A DNA stretch of 64,000 nt from Desulfovibrio piger (GCF_012843875.1 NZ_JABAFY010000003.1:62001-126000), one strand, 5' to 3'. Positions 51,182-59,602 are shown, numbered from the stretch's first letter. Notes: a model not told the origin generated them from the sequence alone. Numbers and translations are program-made.

Positions 51182-52098
51182 GCTTTATCTCCTTCGGGGG
51201 CCTGGGCCTTCTGGGCGTCTTCGCGCTGGGTGTCGAGGATGCGCTCCACCAGGACGTTGGCGCTGACCACCAGCTTGTCGAGGCCCAGTTCGCTGGGCAG
51301 CATGCCGAAGGCAAGGCCCATCATCTGGGTGTAGTAGAGCACCGGCATATTGAAATAGCGGTCCACGCCCTTCATGGCCTGTTTCTGGCGCAGGTCCAGG
51401 TTCATCTGGCACAGGGGGCAGGCCACCACGATGGCGTCGGCGCCCATGTTGGTGGCCACTTCGAGGATGCGGCCCGACAGCTGCGCCGTCATGGGACGTT
51501 CCGGGATGCCGAAGGAGGCGCCACAGCACTCGGTCTTGAGCGGGAAGTCCAGCATCTCGGCGCCGCAGGCGCCCAGCAGCTCTTCCATGAGGGTGGGGTT
51601 CTCGGGATCCCCGAACTGCATGAGTTCCGCCGGACGGCTCATGAGACAGCCGTAGTAGGCCACCAGCTTGAGGCCGCGCAGGCTGCGCTTCACACGGCTG
51701 GCGATGGCCTTGGCGTCGTACATCTGGGCGATGCCCTGCATGACGGAGGTCACGGGCGGGAAGCTCTCGGCCGCGGGGTTGTCCAGCAGCTCGTTGACGC
51801 GGGCGCGGAACTCCGGCTTTTCCATGCGTTTGGCCGCATGGCGCAGGTTGGAGAGGCAGCTCGGACAGGGCGTCACCACCATGTCGGCCTGGGTGCGGGC
51901 GGCGATGTCCAGGTTGCGCACGCACAGGGCCGCGGAAAGTTCGGTATCCACCGCATGGGCGGGCGTGGAACCACAGCAGTTCCAGTCGGGCAGCTCTTCC
52001 AGACGCATGCCCAGGGCGCCGCACACGGCCTGGGTGGACATTTCGTAATCGGCCGAGGAGCCCTTGGCCGAACAGCCGGGATAGTAGGCAAGTCTCAT
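51178..52098 (-). CDS. hdrB: Heterodisulfide reductase-like subunit HdrB
   Basis: A 306-residue catalytic subunit with two CCG domains: DWNCCGSTPAH with CPSC, and KTECCGASFG with CPLC. In methanogen HdrB these motifs hold two non-cubane [4Fe-4S] clusters that reduce a disulfide. In sulfate reducers the partner is thought to be DsrC or a similar thiol protein, which is inference here. It overlaps both neighbours by 4 bp, so hdrC, hdrB and hdrA are translationally coupled. Confidence 0.95.
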   Translation of the reverse strand: MRLAYYPGCSAKGSSADYEMSTQAVCGALGMRLEELPDWNCCGSTPAHAVDTELSAALCVRNLDIAARTQADMVVTPCPSCLSNLRHAAKRMEKPEFRARVNELLDNPAAESFPPVTSVMQGIAQMYDAKAIASRVKRSLRGLKLVAYYGCLMSRPAELMQFGDPENPTLMEELLGACGAEMLDFPLKTECCGASFGIPERPMTAQLSGRILEVATNMGADAIVVACPLCQMNLDLRQKQAMKGVDRYFNMPVLYYTQMMGLAFGMLPSELGLDKLVVSANVLVERILDTQREDAQKAQAPEGDKA

Positions 52099-52679
52099 GG
52101 GCGCACCCCCTCACGCTTGGCGCGTTCCTTGTAGCGGGTCATGATGCGGCCCACAGCCTCGGCGCCGCCGTTGGGAATGGAATGGGGCTTGAAGCCCAGC
52201 TTCTGTTTGGCCAGGGCCTGGGGAGCCAGGTCCACGTCCGTGAAGACGCGCAGGGAGCGCAACATGTACAGGACCATGGTGCCGATCTCGTAGGTCCGCC
52301 CGAACTTGCGCACGGTATCGAGGAAGGAGAACCAGAATTTTTCCACCTTGGGCACGGCCACGCGGCCTTCCTTGCGGGCCATGTGACGCAGGGTCTCCAT
52401 GACCTCGGCCACATCGATGTTGTTGGGGCAGCGGAGGCTGCAAGTGGAACAGGACAGACACATCCAGATGGAGCGGGAGTTCAGCACCTGGTCTTTCAGG
52501 CCCAGTTGCACGCCACGCATGATCTGGTTGGCCTGCAGGTCATAGACGAAGCCCGCAGGACAGCCAGCCGAGCAGTTGCCGCACTGGTAGCAGGTGGAGA
52601 CGTTTTGCCCGCTCTGCGCTTCCACCGCGGCGGTGAAGTCGCGGTCACGCTTTCGGGTCAGATCAATGGCGTCGTTCAT
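52095..52679 (-). CDS. hdrC: Heterodisulfide reductase-like subunit HdrC
   Basis: A 194-residue ferredoxin-like subunit with two [4Fe-4S] sites: CYQCGNCSAGCPAG (about 30-43) and CLSCSTCSLRCPNN (about 74-87). It joins HdrA to HdrB. The ATG at 52679 is preferred over an in-frame TTG four codons upstream because GAGAG is well placed before it. First gene of the operon; a 6-6-6 palindrome lies 50 bp upstream. Confidence 0.95.
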   Translation of the reverse strand: MNDAIDLTRKRDRDFTAAVEAQSGQNVSTCYQCGNCSAGCPAGFVYDLQANQIMRGVQLGLKDQVLNSRSIWMCLSCSTCSLRCPNNIDVAEVMETLRHMARKEGRVAVPKVEKFWFSFLDTVRKFGRTYEIGTMVLYMLRSLRVFTDVDLAPQALAKQKLGFKPHSIPNGGAEAVGRIMTRYKERAKREGVRP

Positions 52680-52728
52680 GGAAACTCTCAAGGTTAGAGT
52701 CTGAAGGACAAAGACATACCAATTTGTA

Positions 52729-52746
52729 GCAGACTAGCGCGTCTGC
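52729..52746. promoter_or_regulatory. Palindrome upstream of hdrC
   Basis: GCAGAC-N6-GTCTGC is a perfect inverted repeat in the 150-bp gap between aroQ and hdrC, about 50 bp before the hdrC start. Likely operator; the regulator is unknown. It is not a Rex-type site. Confidence 0.45.
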
Positions 52747-52749
52747 ATG

Positions 52750-52812
52750 AAAAAATCCAGCCAAAGCACACATGTTTTTTACGTTCCGCACAGTTCGCAA
52801 AGTCTTGGCTGG
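52750..52812 (-). terminator. Possible terminator of the aro unit
   Basis: On the minus strand CCAGCCAA and TTGGCTGG enclose a 40-base loop and are followed by six T. The long loop makes it weak, but it lies directly downstream of aroQ. Confidence 0.5.
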
Positions 52813-52830
52813 CGGGCATTTCTCGCCACG

Positions 52831-53280
52831 TCAGGCATCCTTGCGTTCCAGCAACGAACAGGCGGCGCGCAGGCCCAGCAGATAGCTGTCCACACCGAAG
52901 CCCGCGATGCTGCCCGCGCTGACCGTGGACAGCACCGAATGGTGACGGAACTCCTCCCGGGCATGGACGTTGGACATGTGCACCTCCACCACCGGGATGG
53001 ACAGTATGCCCAGGGCATCCATGATGGCGTAGCTGTAATGGGTCCAGGCCCCGGCATTGATGACGATGGCGTCCGTGCCGTCCGTGAGGGCCGCGTGGAT
53101 GCGTTCCACCATCACGCCCTCGTGATTGGTCTGGAAGGTCTCCAGCGCCACGCCCAGTTCACCGGCCAGCCCCTGCAGGGCCGCGTCGATGTCGGCCAGG
53201 GTGGCATGGCCGTAATGACGGGGGTCGCGTTTGCCGAACATGTCGAGATTGACGCCGTGGAGGACGAGGATCTTGTGCAT
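52831..53280 (-). CDS. aroQ: 3-dehydroquinate dehydratase, type II
   Basis: A 149-residue dodecameric enzyme of the shikimate pathway. It has the N-terminal VLHGVNLDMFG with the active-site Tyr in RHYG, then FQTNHEG, INAGAWTHYS and the C-terminal EVHMSNVHARE. Pro in the usual GPNL is Val here. GGAGG precedes the ATG. It lies 15 bp after aroE and ends the aminotransferase-rhodanese-aroE-aroQ unit. Confidence 0.95.
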   Translation of the reverse strand: MHKILVLHGVNLDMFGKRDPRHYGHATLADIDAALQGLAGELGVALETFQTNHEGVMVERIHAALTDGTDAIVINAGAWTHYSYAIMDALGILSIPVVEVHMSNVHAREEFRHHSVLSTVSAGSIAGFGVDSYLLGLRAACSLLERKDA

Positions 53281-53295
53281 GGTATCCCTCCTGAC

Positions 53296-54144
53296 TCAGG
53301 CGCGCGCGGCGCCCAGCTGATGTTCCAGGGCCAGACGGGCGGCCTGCGGCATGTCCTGCCCGGTCCAGAGGCGGAACTGGGCCTCGCCCTGACGGAAAAA
53401 CATCTCCAGGCCGCTGATGGTGGCCCAGCCGCGGGCCTGTGCCTCGCGCAGGAACAGGGTGCGCAGCGGGTTGTAGACGATGTCGTAGGCCACGGGCACA
53501 CCGCCGTCCGCCGGGGCCGGGGCCCGGTCGAAATCATAGGGGCTCTGGTCCTCGGCCTTGCCGTGCATGCCCAGGGGCGTGGTGTTGACCAGCAGCGAGG
53601 CCGCCACGTCATAACGCTCGGCCCAGGGCACGGCCGTGACGCCGAAGCGCTCCACCAGCGGCGCATGGGAACGGTCGGAAGGCGTGGTCACGAAGATGCG
53701 GCGGCAGCCGTGCAGCCACAGGCCGCAGACCACGGCGCGGGCGGCCCCTCCGGCGCCCAGCACCAGCACCGGGGTGGCCGGGTCGAGGCCGCGTTCCAGC
53801 AGGGGATGCATGAAGCCGGTCACGTCGGTGTTCTCGCCGCAGAGCCGGTCGTCCCGCCAGTACAGGGTGTTGGCGGCGCCCATGAGCTCCACGCGCTCGC
53901 TGCGGTGATCCAGCAGGGGCAGGATCTCCACCTTGTGCGGCAGGGTGACGGAGCAGCCGCGGATGCCCAAAAGGCGCATGCTGTCCACGAATCGCGGCAG
54001 TTTTTCCGGGGGCAGCTCCCAGAGCATGTAGGCCGCGGGGATGCCCAGGGCCTGGAAGGCGGTGTTGTGCAGCAGCGGGCTCAGGCTCTGGGCCAGGGGC
54101 CAGCCGATGACGCCATAGAGGGAAGAGGGGATGAAAGCGGACAT
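53296..54144 (-). CDS. aroE: Shikimate dehydrogenase
   Basis: A 282-residue NADP-dependent reductase of dehydroshikimate. It has YGVIGWPLAQSLSP at the N-terminus, the catalytic Lys in VTLPHKVEIL, the Asp in CGENTDVTGF and the nucleotide loop VLGAGGAARAV. The ATG at 54144 begins the conserved region; the open frame upstream belongs to another reading frame of the rhodanese gene. Followed by aroQ. Confidence 0.95.
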   Translation of the reverse strand: MSAFIPSSLYGVIGWPLAQSLSPLLHNTAFQALGIPAAYMLWELPPEKLPRFVDSMRLLGIRGCSVTLPHKVEILPLLDHRSERVELMGAANTLYWRDDRLCGENTDVTGFMHPLLERGLDPATPVLVLGAGGAARAVVCGLWLHGCRRIFVTTPSDRSHAPLVERFGVTAVPWAERYDVAASLLVNTTPLGMHGKAEDQSPYDFDRAPAPADGGVPVAYDIVYNPLRTLFLREAQARGWATISGLEMFFRQGEAQFRLWTGQDMPQAARLALEHQLGAARA

Positions 54145-54191
54145 AAGGCAGTATCCATGGAGGAGAGGGCACGGCCGGGCCGTGCGGGACG

Positions 54192-54578
54192 TTATTCTTC
54201 GGGCAGCCCGGCGGCCCGCCAGGAGCGGAAGCCGTCGGCAAGGTGCAGCACGTCGTCCCGGCCCCACTGCCGCAGCAGGCGCATGGCCTGCCCGGAGCGG
54301 TTGCCCGAACGGCAGTAGAGCAGGATGGGCACGTCCTTGCGCGCCAGGGCTTCCAGCTGCTGCCGGAAATCCGGGACGAAGAAATCCAGGTTGCGGGCGC
54401 CGGGCAGATGCCCGTCCCGGAACTCTTCCGGGGTGCGGATGTCCAGCACCACCAGACCGACGGGCGGCCGGGCCAGCACCTGACGGGCCTCGTCCGGGCC
54501 GATGTCGCGGGCCAGGATGCCCGCGGCAGGCAGCAGGAGACAGCACAGCAGGACAAAAAGGGAAAGGAGACGGGACAC
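54192..54578 (-). CDS. Exported rhodanese-like protein
   Basis: A 128-residue single rhodanese domain with a signal peptide (about 1-24, ending AGILA). The active loop CRSGNRSG carries the sulfur-accepting Cys; DIRTPEEF and GHLPGARN are the standard rhodanese strands. Translation begins at GTG, with GGAGG 6 bases upstream; no ATG fits. It lies between the aminotransferase and aroE, which suggests only co-transcription. Sulfur transfer in the periplasm is likely; the partner is unknown. Confidence 0.85.
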   Translation of the reverse strand: MSRLLSLFVLLCCLLLPAAGILARDIGPDEARQVLARPPVGLVVLDIRTPEEFRDGHLPGARNLDFFVPDFRQQLEALARKDVPILLYCRSGNRSGQAMRLLRQWGRDDVLHLADGFRSWRAAGLPEE

Positions 54579-54603
54579 GATACCTCCGGAAGACGCAGGA
54601 GAC

Positions 54604-54634
54604 AAAAAGGGCGGGAAGGCGCACGCCCTCCCGC
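54604..54634 (-). terminator. Terminator after the aminotransferase gene
   Basis: GCGGGAGGGCG pairs with CGCCTTCCCGC with a short loop and is followed by CCTTTTT on the minus strand, just past the stop codon. Downstream genes may be read through or started separately. Confidence 0.7.
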
Positions 54635-54646
54635 TCCCAAAAGACG

Positions 54647-55843
54647 TTACTTGCCGGCCACCGCGGCGTAGGCGCGGGCGAAGCCTTCGGCGGCATTGCG
54701 GATGACGGTCTCGTCCACGCAGAAGGCCAGGCGGAAATAGCCGGGGCAACCGAAACCGGAACCGGGCACGGCCAGCACGCGCTCTTCCACCAGACGGTTG
54801 ACGAAGGCCACGTCGTCGCCGCCGGGGGCCTGCGGGAAGAAGTAGAAGGCACCGGCGGGCATCTGGAAGCTGTAGCCGGCATCGGTCAGCACCTCGGCCA
54901 TGGCCTGACGGCGGCGGGCGTAGATCTCCACGTCCACCTGGCTGCCCAGGGCGGCGGCCATGATGTGCTGGCCCACCACGGGCGGGTTGACGAAGCCGAG
55001 GATGCGGTTGGTCAGGGTCAGACCGGCCATGAGCCTGGCACGGTCGGCCAGCTTGGGCGAAACGGCCACATAGCCCACGCGTTCGCCGGGCAGGGACAGG
55101 TTCTTGGAGAAGGAGCTGATGACCACGGCATACTGGTACAGGGGCAGCACCGAGGGCACTTCCACGCCGTCGTAGGTCAGGAAGCGGTAGGGCTCGTCGG
55201 CGATGAGCCAGATGGGATGGCCGTACTGCTCGCTCTTGTTCTCCAGCAGGCGGCACAGGGAGGTGACGGCCTTGCGGCTGTAGACCACGCCCGTGGGGTT
55301 GTGGGGCGAGTTGATGAGCACCACGCGGGTCTTCTCGTCGATGGCTTCTTCCAGGGCGTCCAGGTCGGGCTCGAAGGTACCGGACTTGCTCATGATGGCC
55401 TGGAGGCTGCCGCCGTGGTTGGCCACATAAAAGCCGTATTCCACGAAATACGGGGCAAAGGTCAGCATCTTCTCGCCGGGATTGATGACGGCGCGCAGGA
55501 AGGCATTAAGGCCGCCGGCGGCACCGCAGGTGAGCAGCACGTCATTGGCCTCCAGGGCCACGCCCTGCTCCTTGCTCAGATGGGCGGCCAGCTGTTCGCG
55601 CGCCCAGGGGAAACCGGCATTGGGCATGTAGCCGAAAGCGAAAGGTTCACCGGCATGTTCGGCAAAACGGCGCAGGCCCTCGCCCACGGCGGCGGGGGCG
55701 GGCAGGTCGGGATTGCCCAGGCTGAAGTCATAGACGTTCTCCGCACCGTAGCGGGCTTTCAACTGGCCGCCGGCCTCGAACATGCGGCGGATCCAGGAGG
55801 CATTTTCCAGATAGCCGGAAACGCTTTCTGCAAGAAGGGACAT
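54647..55843 (-). CDS. PLP-dependent aminotransferase (aspartate aminotransferase-like)
   Basis: A 398-residue fold-type I aminotransferase. The PLP lysine is in SSFSKNLSLPGERVGY (near residue 247), the cofactor Asp is in LIADEPYRF, and NSPHNPTGVVYS and the substrate Arg in FRLAFCV are present. The class I gamma-type pattern fits aspartate, alanine or aromatic amino acids; the exact pair is not readable. The ATG at 55843 is followed by MSLLAES and preceded by GGAGA. First gene of the minus-strand unit. Confidence 0.9.
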   Translation of the reverse strand: MSLLAESVSGYLENASWIRRMFEAGGQLKARYGAENVYDFSLGNPDLPAPAAVGEGLRRFAEHAGEPFAFGYMPNAGFPWAREQLAAHLSKEQGVALEANDVLLTCGAAGGLNAFLRAVINPGEKMLTFAPYFVEYGFYVANHGGSLQAIMSKSGTFEPDLDALEEAIDEKTRVVLINSPHNPTGVVYSRKAVTSLCRLLENKSEQYGHPIWLIADEPYRFLTYDGVEVPSVLPLYQYAVVISSFSKNLSLPGERVGYVAVSPKLADRARLMAGLTLTNRILGFVNPPVVGQHIMAAALGSQVDVEIYARRRQAMAEVLTDAGYSFQMPAGAFYFFPQAPGGDDVAFVNRLVEERVLAVPGSGFGCPGYFRLAFCVDETVIRNAAEGFARAYAAVAGK

Positions 55844-55981
55844 GGGTTTCTCCTGAGTTGTTGTCCACGCAATCCTGGCGGAGCGCACAGGGCTCGTCAG
55901 ACTGCTGATCCTATTGTCATTCTGGTGACTATCCAGTATAGCTTGCGAAGGCTGGAAATAGCAAATACCCGGAGGCCCCCC

Positions 55982-56434
55982 ATGCGCAAGCGTTTTTCTG
56001 GAAAAAACCTGTACCGTGCTCCGCTCCTGCTGGGCGCGACCCTGATGCTCTCGGCCTGCGGCCTGTGGCAGGACAGCAGCGAGCCCCCCGCCCAGCCGGA
56101 AACGCCCCCTGACATGCAGGTGGACGTGAAGCTGCGCGCCCTGCACCGCTGTTCGCGCATCTCGCCCGAGATGGTGGTCACCAACGTGCCCAAGGGCACG
56201 GACTACTTCGATGTCCGCCTGCTGGAGAACGAGCCGCAGGAACGCCTGCTGGGCGGCGGCAACTGGGAGAACGACGGTACCGGCATCATCCCCGAAGGCG
56301 CCCTGACGCGGGTCTACACCGGCCCCTGCCCGCCGGCGGGCCAGAGCCGCCAGTACACCTATGTGATCTCCGCCATGTCCCACAAGAGCAAGCACCCCCT
56401 GAGCGTCCGGGTCTATCCCTTCGTCCAGGAATAG
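55982..56434 (+). CDS. PEBP-like (YbhB-type) lipoprotein
   Basis: A 150-residue lipoprotein: the signal has lipobox LSAC, with Cys at residue 26. The mature part resembles the phosphatidylethanolamine-binding protein fold (CSRISPEMVVTNVPKGTDYF, then YTGPCPPAGQSRQYTY). Two positions of the usual ligand loop are changed, so binding is doubtful. GGAGG lies a few bases before the ATG. It is convergent with the HdeA-like gene, sharing a terminator. Confidence 0.78.
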   Translation: MRKRFSGKNLYRAPLLLGATLMLSACGLWQDSSEPPAQPETPPDMQVDVKLRALHRCSRISPEMVVTNVPKGTDYFDVRLLENEPQERLLGGGNWENDGTGIIPEGALTRVYTGPCPPAGQSRQYTYVISAMSHKSKHPLSVRVYPFVQE

Positions 56435-56578
56435 GCTGACGAACTTTCGGGAGCCTCCCCTGCGGAGCGCTGCCGTGACGGGCATGGCCTGACCGCCGGC
56501 CCTTCGCCCCCTGCGTCCCGGGGCCTGCCCCTGGAACATACGCCGCTGCGGCGACACCGCAGCACATCCCTGAAAAAA

Positions 56579-56634
56579 ACAGGACCGCCATCCCCGCAGC
56601 CCAAAGGCAGTACGGGGAGGCGGTCCTGTCGTTT
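56579..56634. terminator. Bidirectional terminator between convergent genes
   Basis: ACAGGACCGCC and TCCCCG pair with CGGGGA and GGCGGTCCTGT around a loop of about 16 bases. T runs exist on the plus side and on the minus side. Confidence 0.88.
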
Positions 56635-56659
56635 TCCTTGTGGAAGAGATCCCGACTTC

Positions 56660-57202
56660 TTACTTGTTGCCCAGGGTCTCCTGGAGCACGTCGATCATGA
56701 AGGCATCGGGATTCTTGGCGCAGGCGGCCAGGAACTTGTCCAGGGTCTCCTGCTTGGCCAGGATGGACTTTTCCGTCACATTGTACTGGCGGTTGTAGGC
56801 ATCCAGCCAGATGACGAAGCCGCTGCCGTTCTCGGGATGTTCGTTATAGGCGCGGCACTTGGTCACGTCGGCTTCCCATTCGCCGCTGATGGGGCGGGGC
56901 AGCTTTTTCTTGAGGGGCTCCCAGATCTCGGCCACCACGGCGGTGGGCTGCTCCTGGCACATGAGGTAGGCCTGGGGCACCAGCACGTTGATGGCCTGCG
57001 GATCAGCCACGGTATAGCCGATGTTGGAGCTCACGTAGCCGTCGATCTGCAGGGCCTGGAAGACGGGCGGATCCTGGCTGACGGCGCCCTGCGCCACGAA
57101 TTCGGCGCAGATGTAGTTGGCGGGGTCGATCTTTTCGTCTTCCGCCTGGGCAGCCAGGGGCAGGGCCAGCAGCAGGCAGCAGCACAAAAGCCATTTTTTC
57201 AT
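56660..57202 (-). CDS. Tandem HdeA/HdeB-like periplasmic protein
   Basis: A 180-residue secreted protein (signal peptide 1-20, ending AAQA) with two similar halves. The first (21-100) has ICAEFVA, the central IDGYVSSNIG and a late MCQEQP. The second (106-175) has VTKCRAYNE, WLDAYNRQY and a late ACAKNPD. Both match the HdeA acid-chaperone pattern of a cysteine early, an aromatic/Gly-Tyr turn, and a cysteine before a proline. HdeA and HdeB are normally single-domain. A chaperone role against acid or unfolding is inference. Confidence 0.72.
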   Translation of the reverse strand: MKKWLLCCCLLLALPLAAQAEDEKIDPANYICAEFVAQGAVSQDPPVFQALQIDGYVSSNIGYTVADPQAINVLVPQAYLMCQEQPTAVVAEIWEPLKKKLPRPISGEWEADVTKCRAYNEHPENGSGFVIWLDAYNRQYNVTEKSILAKQETLDKFLAACAKNPDAFMIDVLQETLGNK

Positions 57203-57212
57203 GTTTCCTCCT

Positions 57213-57247
57213 GAAAATCCGGCAGCCCCACGACAGGCGTGGGGCTG
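57213..57247 (-). terminator. Terminator of the cyclophilin gene
   Basis: A perfect 10-bp stem CAGCCCCACG/CGTGGGGCTG is followed by CCGGATTTT on the minus strand, about 35 bp past the ppi stop. Confidence 0.7.
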
Positions 57248-57280
57248 ACAGTCCAGAATCGGTGAGGAACAGGCCGCGGC

Positions 57281-57787
57281 CTATTCGAAGCGGCTGGCGC
57301 CGGTGATGAGCACCATGTCGGTGGGCACGTTCTCGTGGAAGCCCACGCTCTTGGTCTTGACCTTGGCGATCTTGTCCACCACGTCCATGCCTTCCACGAC
57401 CTTGCCGAACACGCAGTAGCCCCAGCCGCTGGGCACGGGAGCGCTGTAGTTCAGGAAATCGTTGTCCACCAGGTTGATGAAGAACTGGGCGGTGGCGCTG
57501 TGGGGATCCATGGTGCGGGCCATGGCGATGGTGCCGCGGTCATTGGAAAGACCGTTGTCGGCTTCGTTCTTGATGGGGGCGCGGGTGGCCTTCTCGTCCA
57601 TGCGGGGGCCAAGGCCGCCGCCCTGGATCATGAAGCCGGGGATCACGCGATGGAAAATGGTGTTGGCATAAAAGCCGTCATCCACATATTGCAGGAAGTT
57701 GGCGACGGTGTCGGGAGCCTTGTCGGGGAAGAGCTCGATCAGGATGTCGCCCGAGGTCGTTTCCAGCAGCACGGTGGGATTGGACAT
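57281..57787 (-). CDS. ppiB: Peptidyl-prolyl cis-trans isomerase, cyclophilin type
   Basis: A 168-residue cytoplasmic cyclophilin. The catalytic signature [13 protein letters not shown] is near residues 45-57 and [10 protein letters not shown] near 101-110. There is no signal peptide, so it is a cytosolic PpiB-type enzyme. The ATG at 57787 has AAGGAG upstream; the upstream frame is not used. It is divergent from mutY. Confidence 0.95.
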   Translation of the reverse strand: MSNPTVLLETTSGDILIELFPDKAPDTVANFLQYVDDGFYANTIFHRVIPGFMIQGGGLGPRMDEKATRAPIKNEADNGLSNDRGTIAMARTMDPHSATAQFFINLVDNDFLNYSAPVPSGWGYCVFGKVVEGMDVVDKIAKVKTKSVGFHENVPTDMVLITGASRFE

Positions 57788-57929
57788 GGTAACTCCTTGA
57801 GGGAAATTTGCGGCGGCCATGCAACACGGCGGCCATCCGTCTCTATACGACAAGCGGCCGGCAAAGACAATGCGCCCCTCTCCGCCCCGGCGGGGTGACA
57901 GGAAGGGCCCGCGCGGCTACACTGCGGCC

Positions 57930-59129
57930 ATGAGATCCCGCCAGACCACCGGCCAGCATACGCTGCCGTCCCTTGTCCCCGTCACCGGTGCCGTGCCGCC
58001 GCCCGGCCACCGTCCGCCCGAAGACCACCTCCCCGAGCTGCAGCAGGCCCTGCTCGCCTGGTTCGCCGCCAATGCCCGACCCCTGCCCTGGCGACGCCAT
58101 TACACGCCCTACGAGGTCTGGATCTCGGAGATCATGCTCCAGCAGACCCAGATGGAGCGCGGCGTCAGCTACTTTTTGCGCTGGATGGAGCGCTTCCCCG
58201 ACCTGCCCGCCCTGGCCGCCGCCTCCGAGGAGGAGGTGCTGCACGCCTGGGAGGGCCTGGGCTACTATTCCCGTGCCCGCAACCTGCTGGCCGCCGCCCG
58301 TCTGGTCATGCAGGAACACGGCGGCGTCTTCCCCTCCGATCCCGAAGCCATCCGCGCCCTGCCCGGCATCGGCCCCTACACCACCGCCGCCATCGCCAGC
58401 ATCGCCTTCAACCTGCCCGTGGCCTGTATCGACGCCAACGTGGAACGGGTCATCGCCCGCGTCTTCGATGTGGACAGCCCGGTCAAATCCGGCCCGGCCG
58501 CCGCACGCATCGCGGAGCTGGCCCGCCGCATCCTGCCCGAAGGCGAGGCCCGCCGCCACAACCAGGCCATGATGGAGCTGGGCGCCCTGGTCTGCGGCAA
58601 GAAGCCCCGCTGCGGCCAGTGTCCCCTGGCCCGTTTCTGCACGGCCCTGCATCTGGGCATCGTGCATGAGCGCCCCGTGCCGGGCAAAAAGGCGGAGATC
58701 ACTCCCATCGAGGTGGTGACCGGTGTCCTTTCCAGCCACGACCGCGTCTTCGTCCAGAAGCGTCTGCCCCAGGGTGCCTGGGGCGGTCTGTGGGAATTCC
58801 CCGGCGGCCGCGTGGAGCCCGGCGAGACGCCGGAACAGGCCGTGGTGCGCGAATTCGCCGAAGAAACGGGCTTCACCGTCCGGGTGACGGCCCCGCTGGG
58901 CATCATCCGCCACGGCTACACTACCTACCGGGTGCGCCTGCACTGCTTCGCCCTGGAGCTGGTCACGGACGATACGCCCCGGCCGCCCGAGCCCCCCGTG
59001 CTCACGGCGGCCACGGCCTGCCGCTGGCTGGAGCGCGGAGAGCTGGAGAGCCTGGCCATGCCCGCCGCCCACCGCAAACTGGCCGACAGCCTCACGGCGC
59101 CGAAAGGGCCGCTGCTGACGGCTTTTTAG
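57930..59129 (+). CDS. mutY: A/G-specific adenine glycosylase MutY with intact Nudix box
   Basis: A 399-residue DNA repair enzyme that removes A opposite 8-oxoG. The catalytic Glu is in SEIMLQQTQ and the Asp in [10 protein letters not shown], with a helix-hairpin-helix [12 protein letters not shown]. The Fe-S ligands follow C-X5-C-X2-C-X5-C, one residue shorter than the usual first gap of six. The C-terminal third (about 285-390) is a MutT-like domain that contains a complete Nudix box [21 protein letters not shown], whereas standard MutY has lost it. The start at 57930 is the best ATG; an in-frame ATG at 57870 is possible. Confidence 0.93.
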   Translation: MRSRQTTGQHTLPSLVPVTGAVPPPGHRPPEDHLPELQQALLAWFAANARPLPWRRHYTPYEVWISEIMLQQTQMERGVSYFLRWMERFPDLPALAAASEEEVLHAWEGLGYYSRARNLLAAARLVMQEHGGVFPSDPEAIRALPGIGPYTTAAIASIAFNLPVACIDANVERVIARVFDVDSPVKSGPAAARIAELARRILPEGEARRHNQAMMELGALVCGKKPRCGQCPLARFCTALHLGIVHERPVPGKKAEITPIEVVTGVLSSHDRVFVQKRLPQGAWGGLWEFPGGRVEPGETPEQAVVREFAEETGFTVRVTAPLGIIRHGYTTYRVRLHCFALELVTDDTPRPPEPPVLTAATACRWLERGELESLAMPAAHRKLADSLTAPKGPLLTAF

Positions 59130-59137
59130 GGCTTTTT

Positions 59138-59360
59138 TTGAGGGGGAACCCCTCATCTCTGCTATCGATGCCCGTAGGGCTCCTGCGTCGCCAACGGGCA
59201 CGGCCCTGCGGGCCGCCATCCGGTCGCATCTCTGCTGTCGATGCCCGTAGGGCTCCTGCGTCGCCAACGGGCACGGCCCTGCGGGCCGCCATCCGGTCGC
59301 TACTGGCGCGAGAGGGGTTCCCCCTCAAACTCCCCCTCCCCAGTGCGCTTTATCAGGGGA
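59138..59360. repeat. Hairpin repeat with two exact 73-bp tandem cassettes (copy 8)
   Basis: Perfect 15-bp outer arms (59140-59154 and 59312-59326) enclose two head-to-tail 73-bp units (59154-59226 and 59227-59299) that differ at one position. The element ends with the shared CCAGTGCGCTTTATCAGG. The units match the 69-bp units at 40695. It starts right after mutY. Confidence 0.9.
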
Positions 59361-59521
59361 GGCAGCGCGTCCTTGCCGCCCTCCACCGCAGGACCGGAGA
59401 CGGGATGCTCTGCGCTCGCAGGAGTCCGGGACGGCGGACCGCCCCTGTCCACCTCTCCCCAGTGAAGTCGCACGGGGCCGCGCCGCACTGGATGCCCGGC
59501 CTGTCCGCAGCGGTCTTTCCT
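59361..59521. other. Unassigned stretch before rimP
   Basis: About 160 bp between the repeat and the leader hairpin with no gene or clear signal. Confidence 0.4.
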
Positions 59522-59550
59522 GAAAAATCCGCGCTAAAAGCGGATTTTTC
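59522..59550. terminator. Hairpin terminator upstream of the rimP promoter
   Basis: A perfect 11-bp stem GAAAAATCCGC/GCGGATTTTTC with a 7-base loop; A and T runs inside the stem allow termination both ways. It insulates the rimP operon. Confidence 0.7.
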
Positions 59551-59572
59551 CGCCCCAGGCCATGAAAAAGGC

Positions 59573-59602
59573 TTGACAGGCCCCTGATTCTCTCCTTATA
59601 TG
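59573..59602 (+). promoter_or_regulatory. rimP-nusA-infB promoter
   Basis: TTGACA and TATATG are 18 bases apart; RNA would begin near 59608. The leader runs about 120 nt to the rimP ATG. Confidence 0.85.

Noticed and set aside
59154-59299. CRISPR-like tandem repeat
   Set aside because: The two 73-bp units are contiguous with no spacers and lie inside a hairpin; no cas genes are near.
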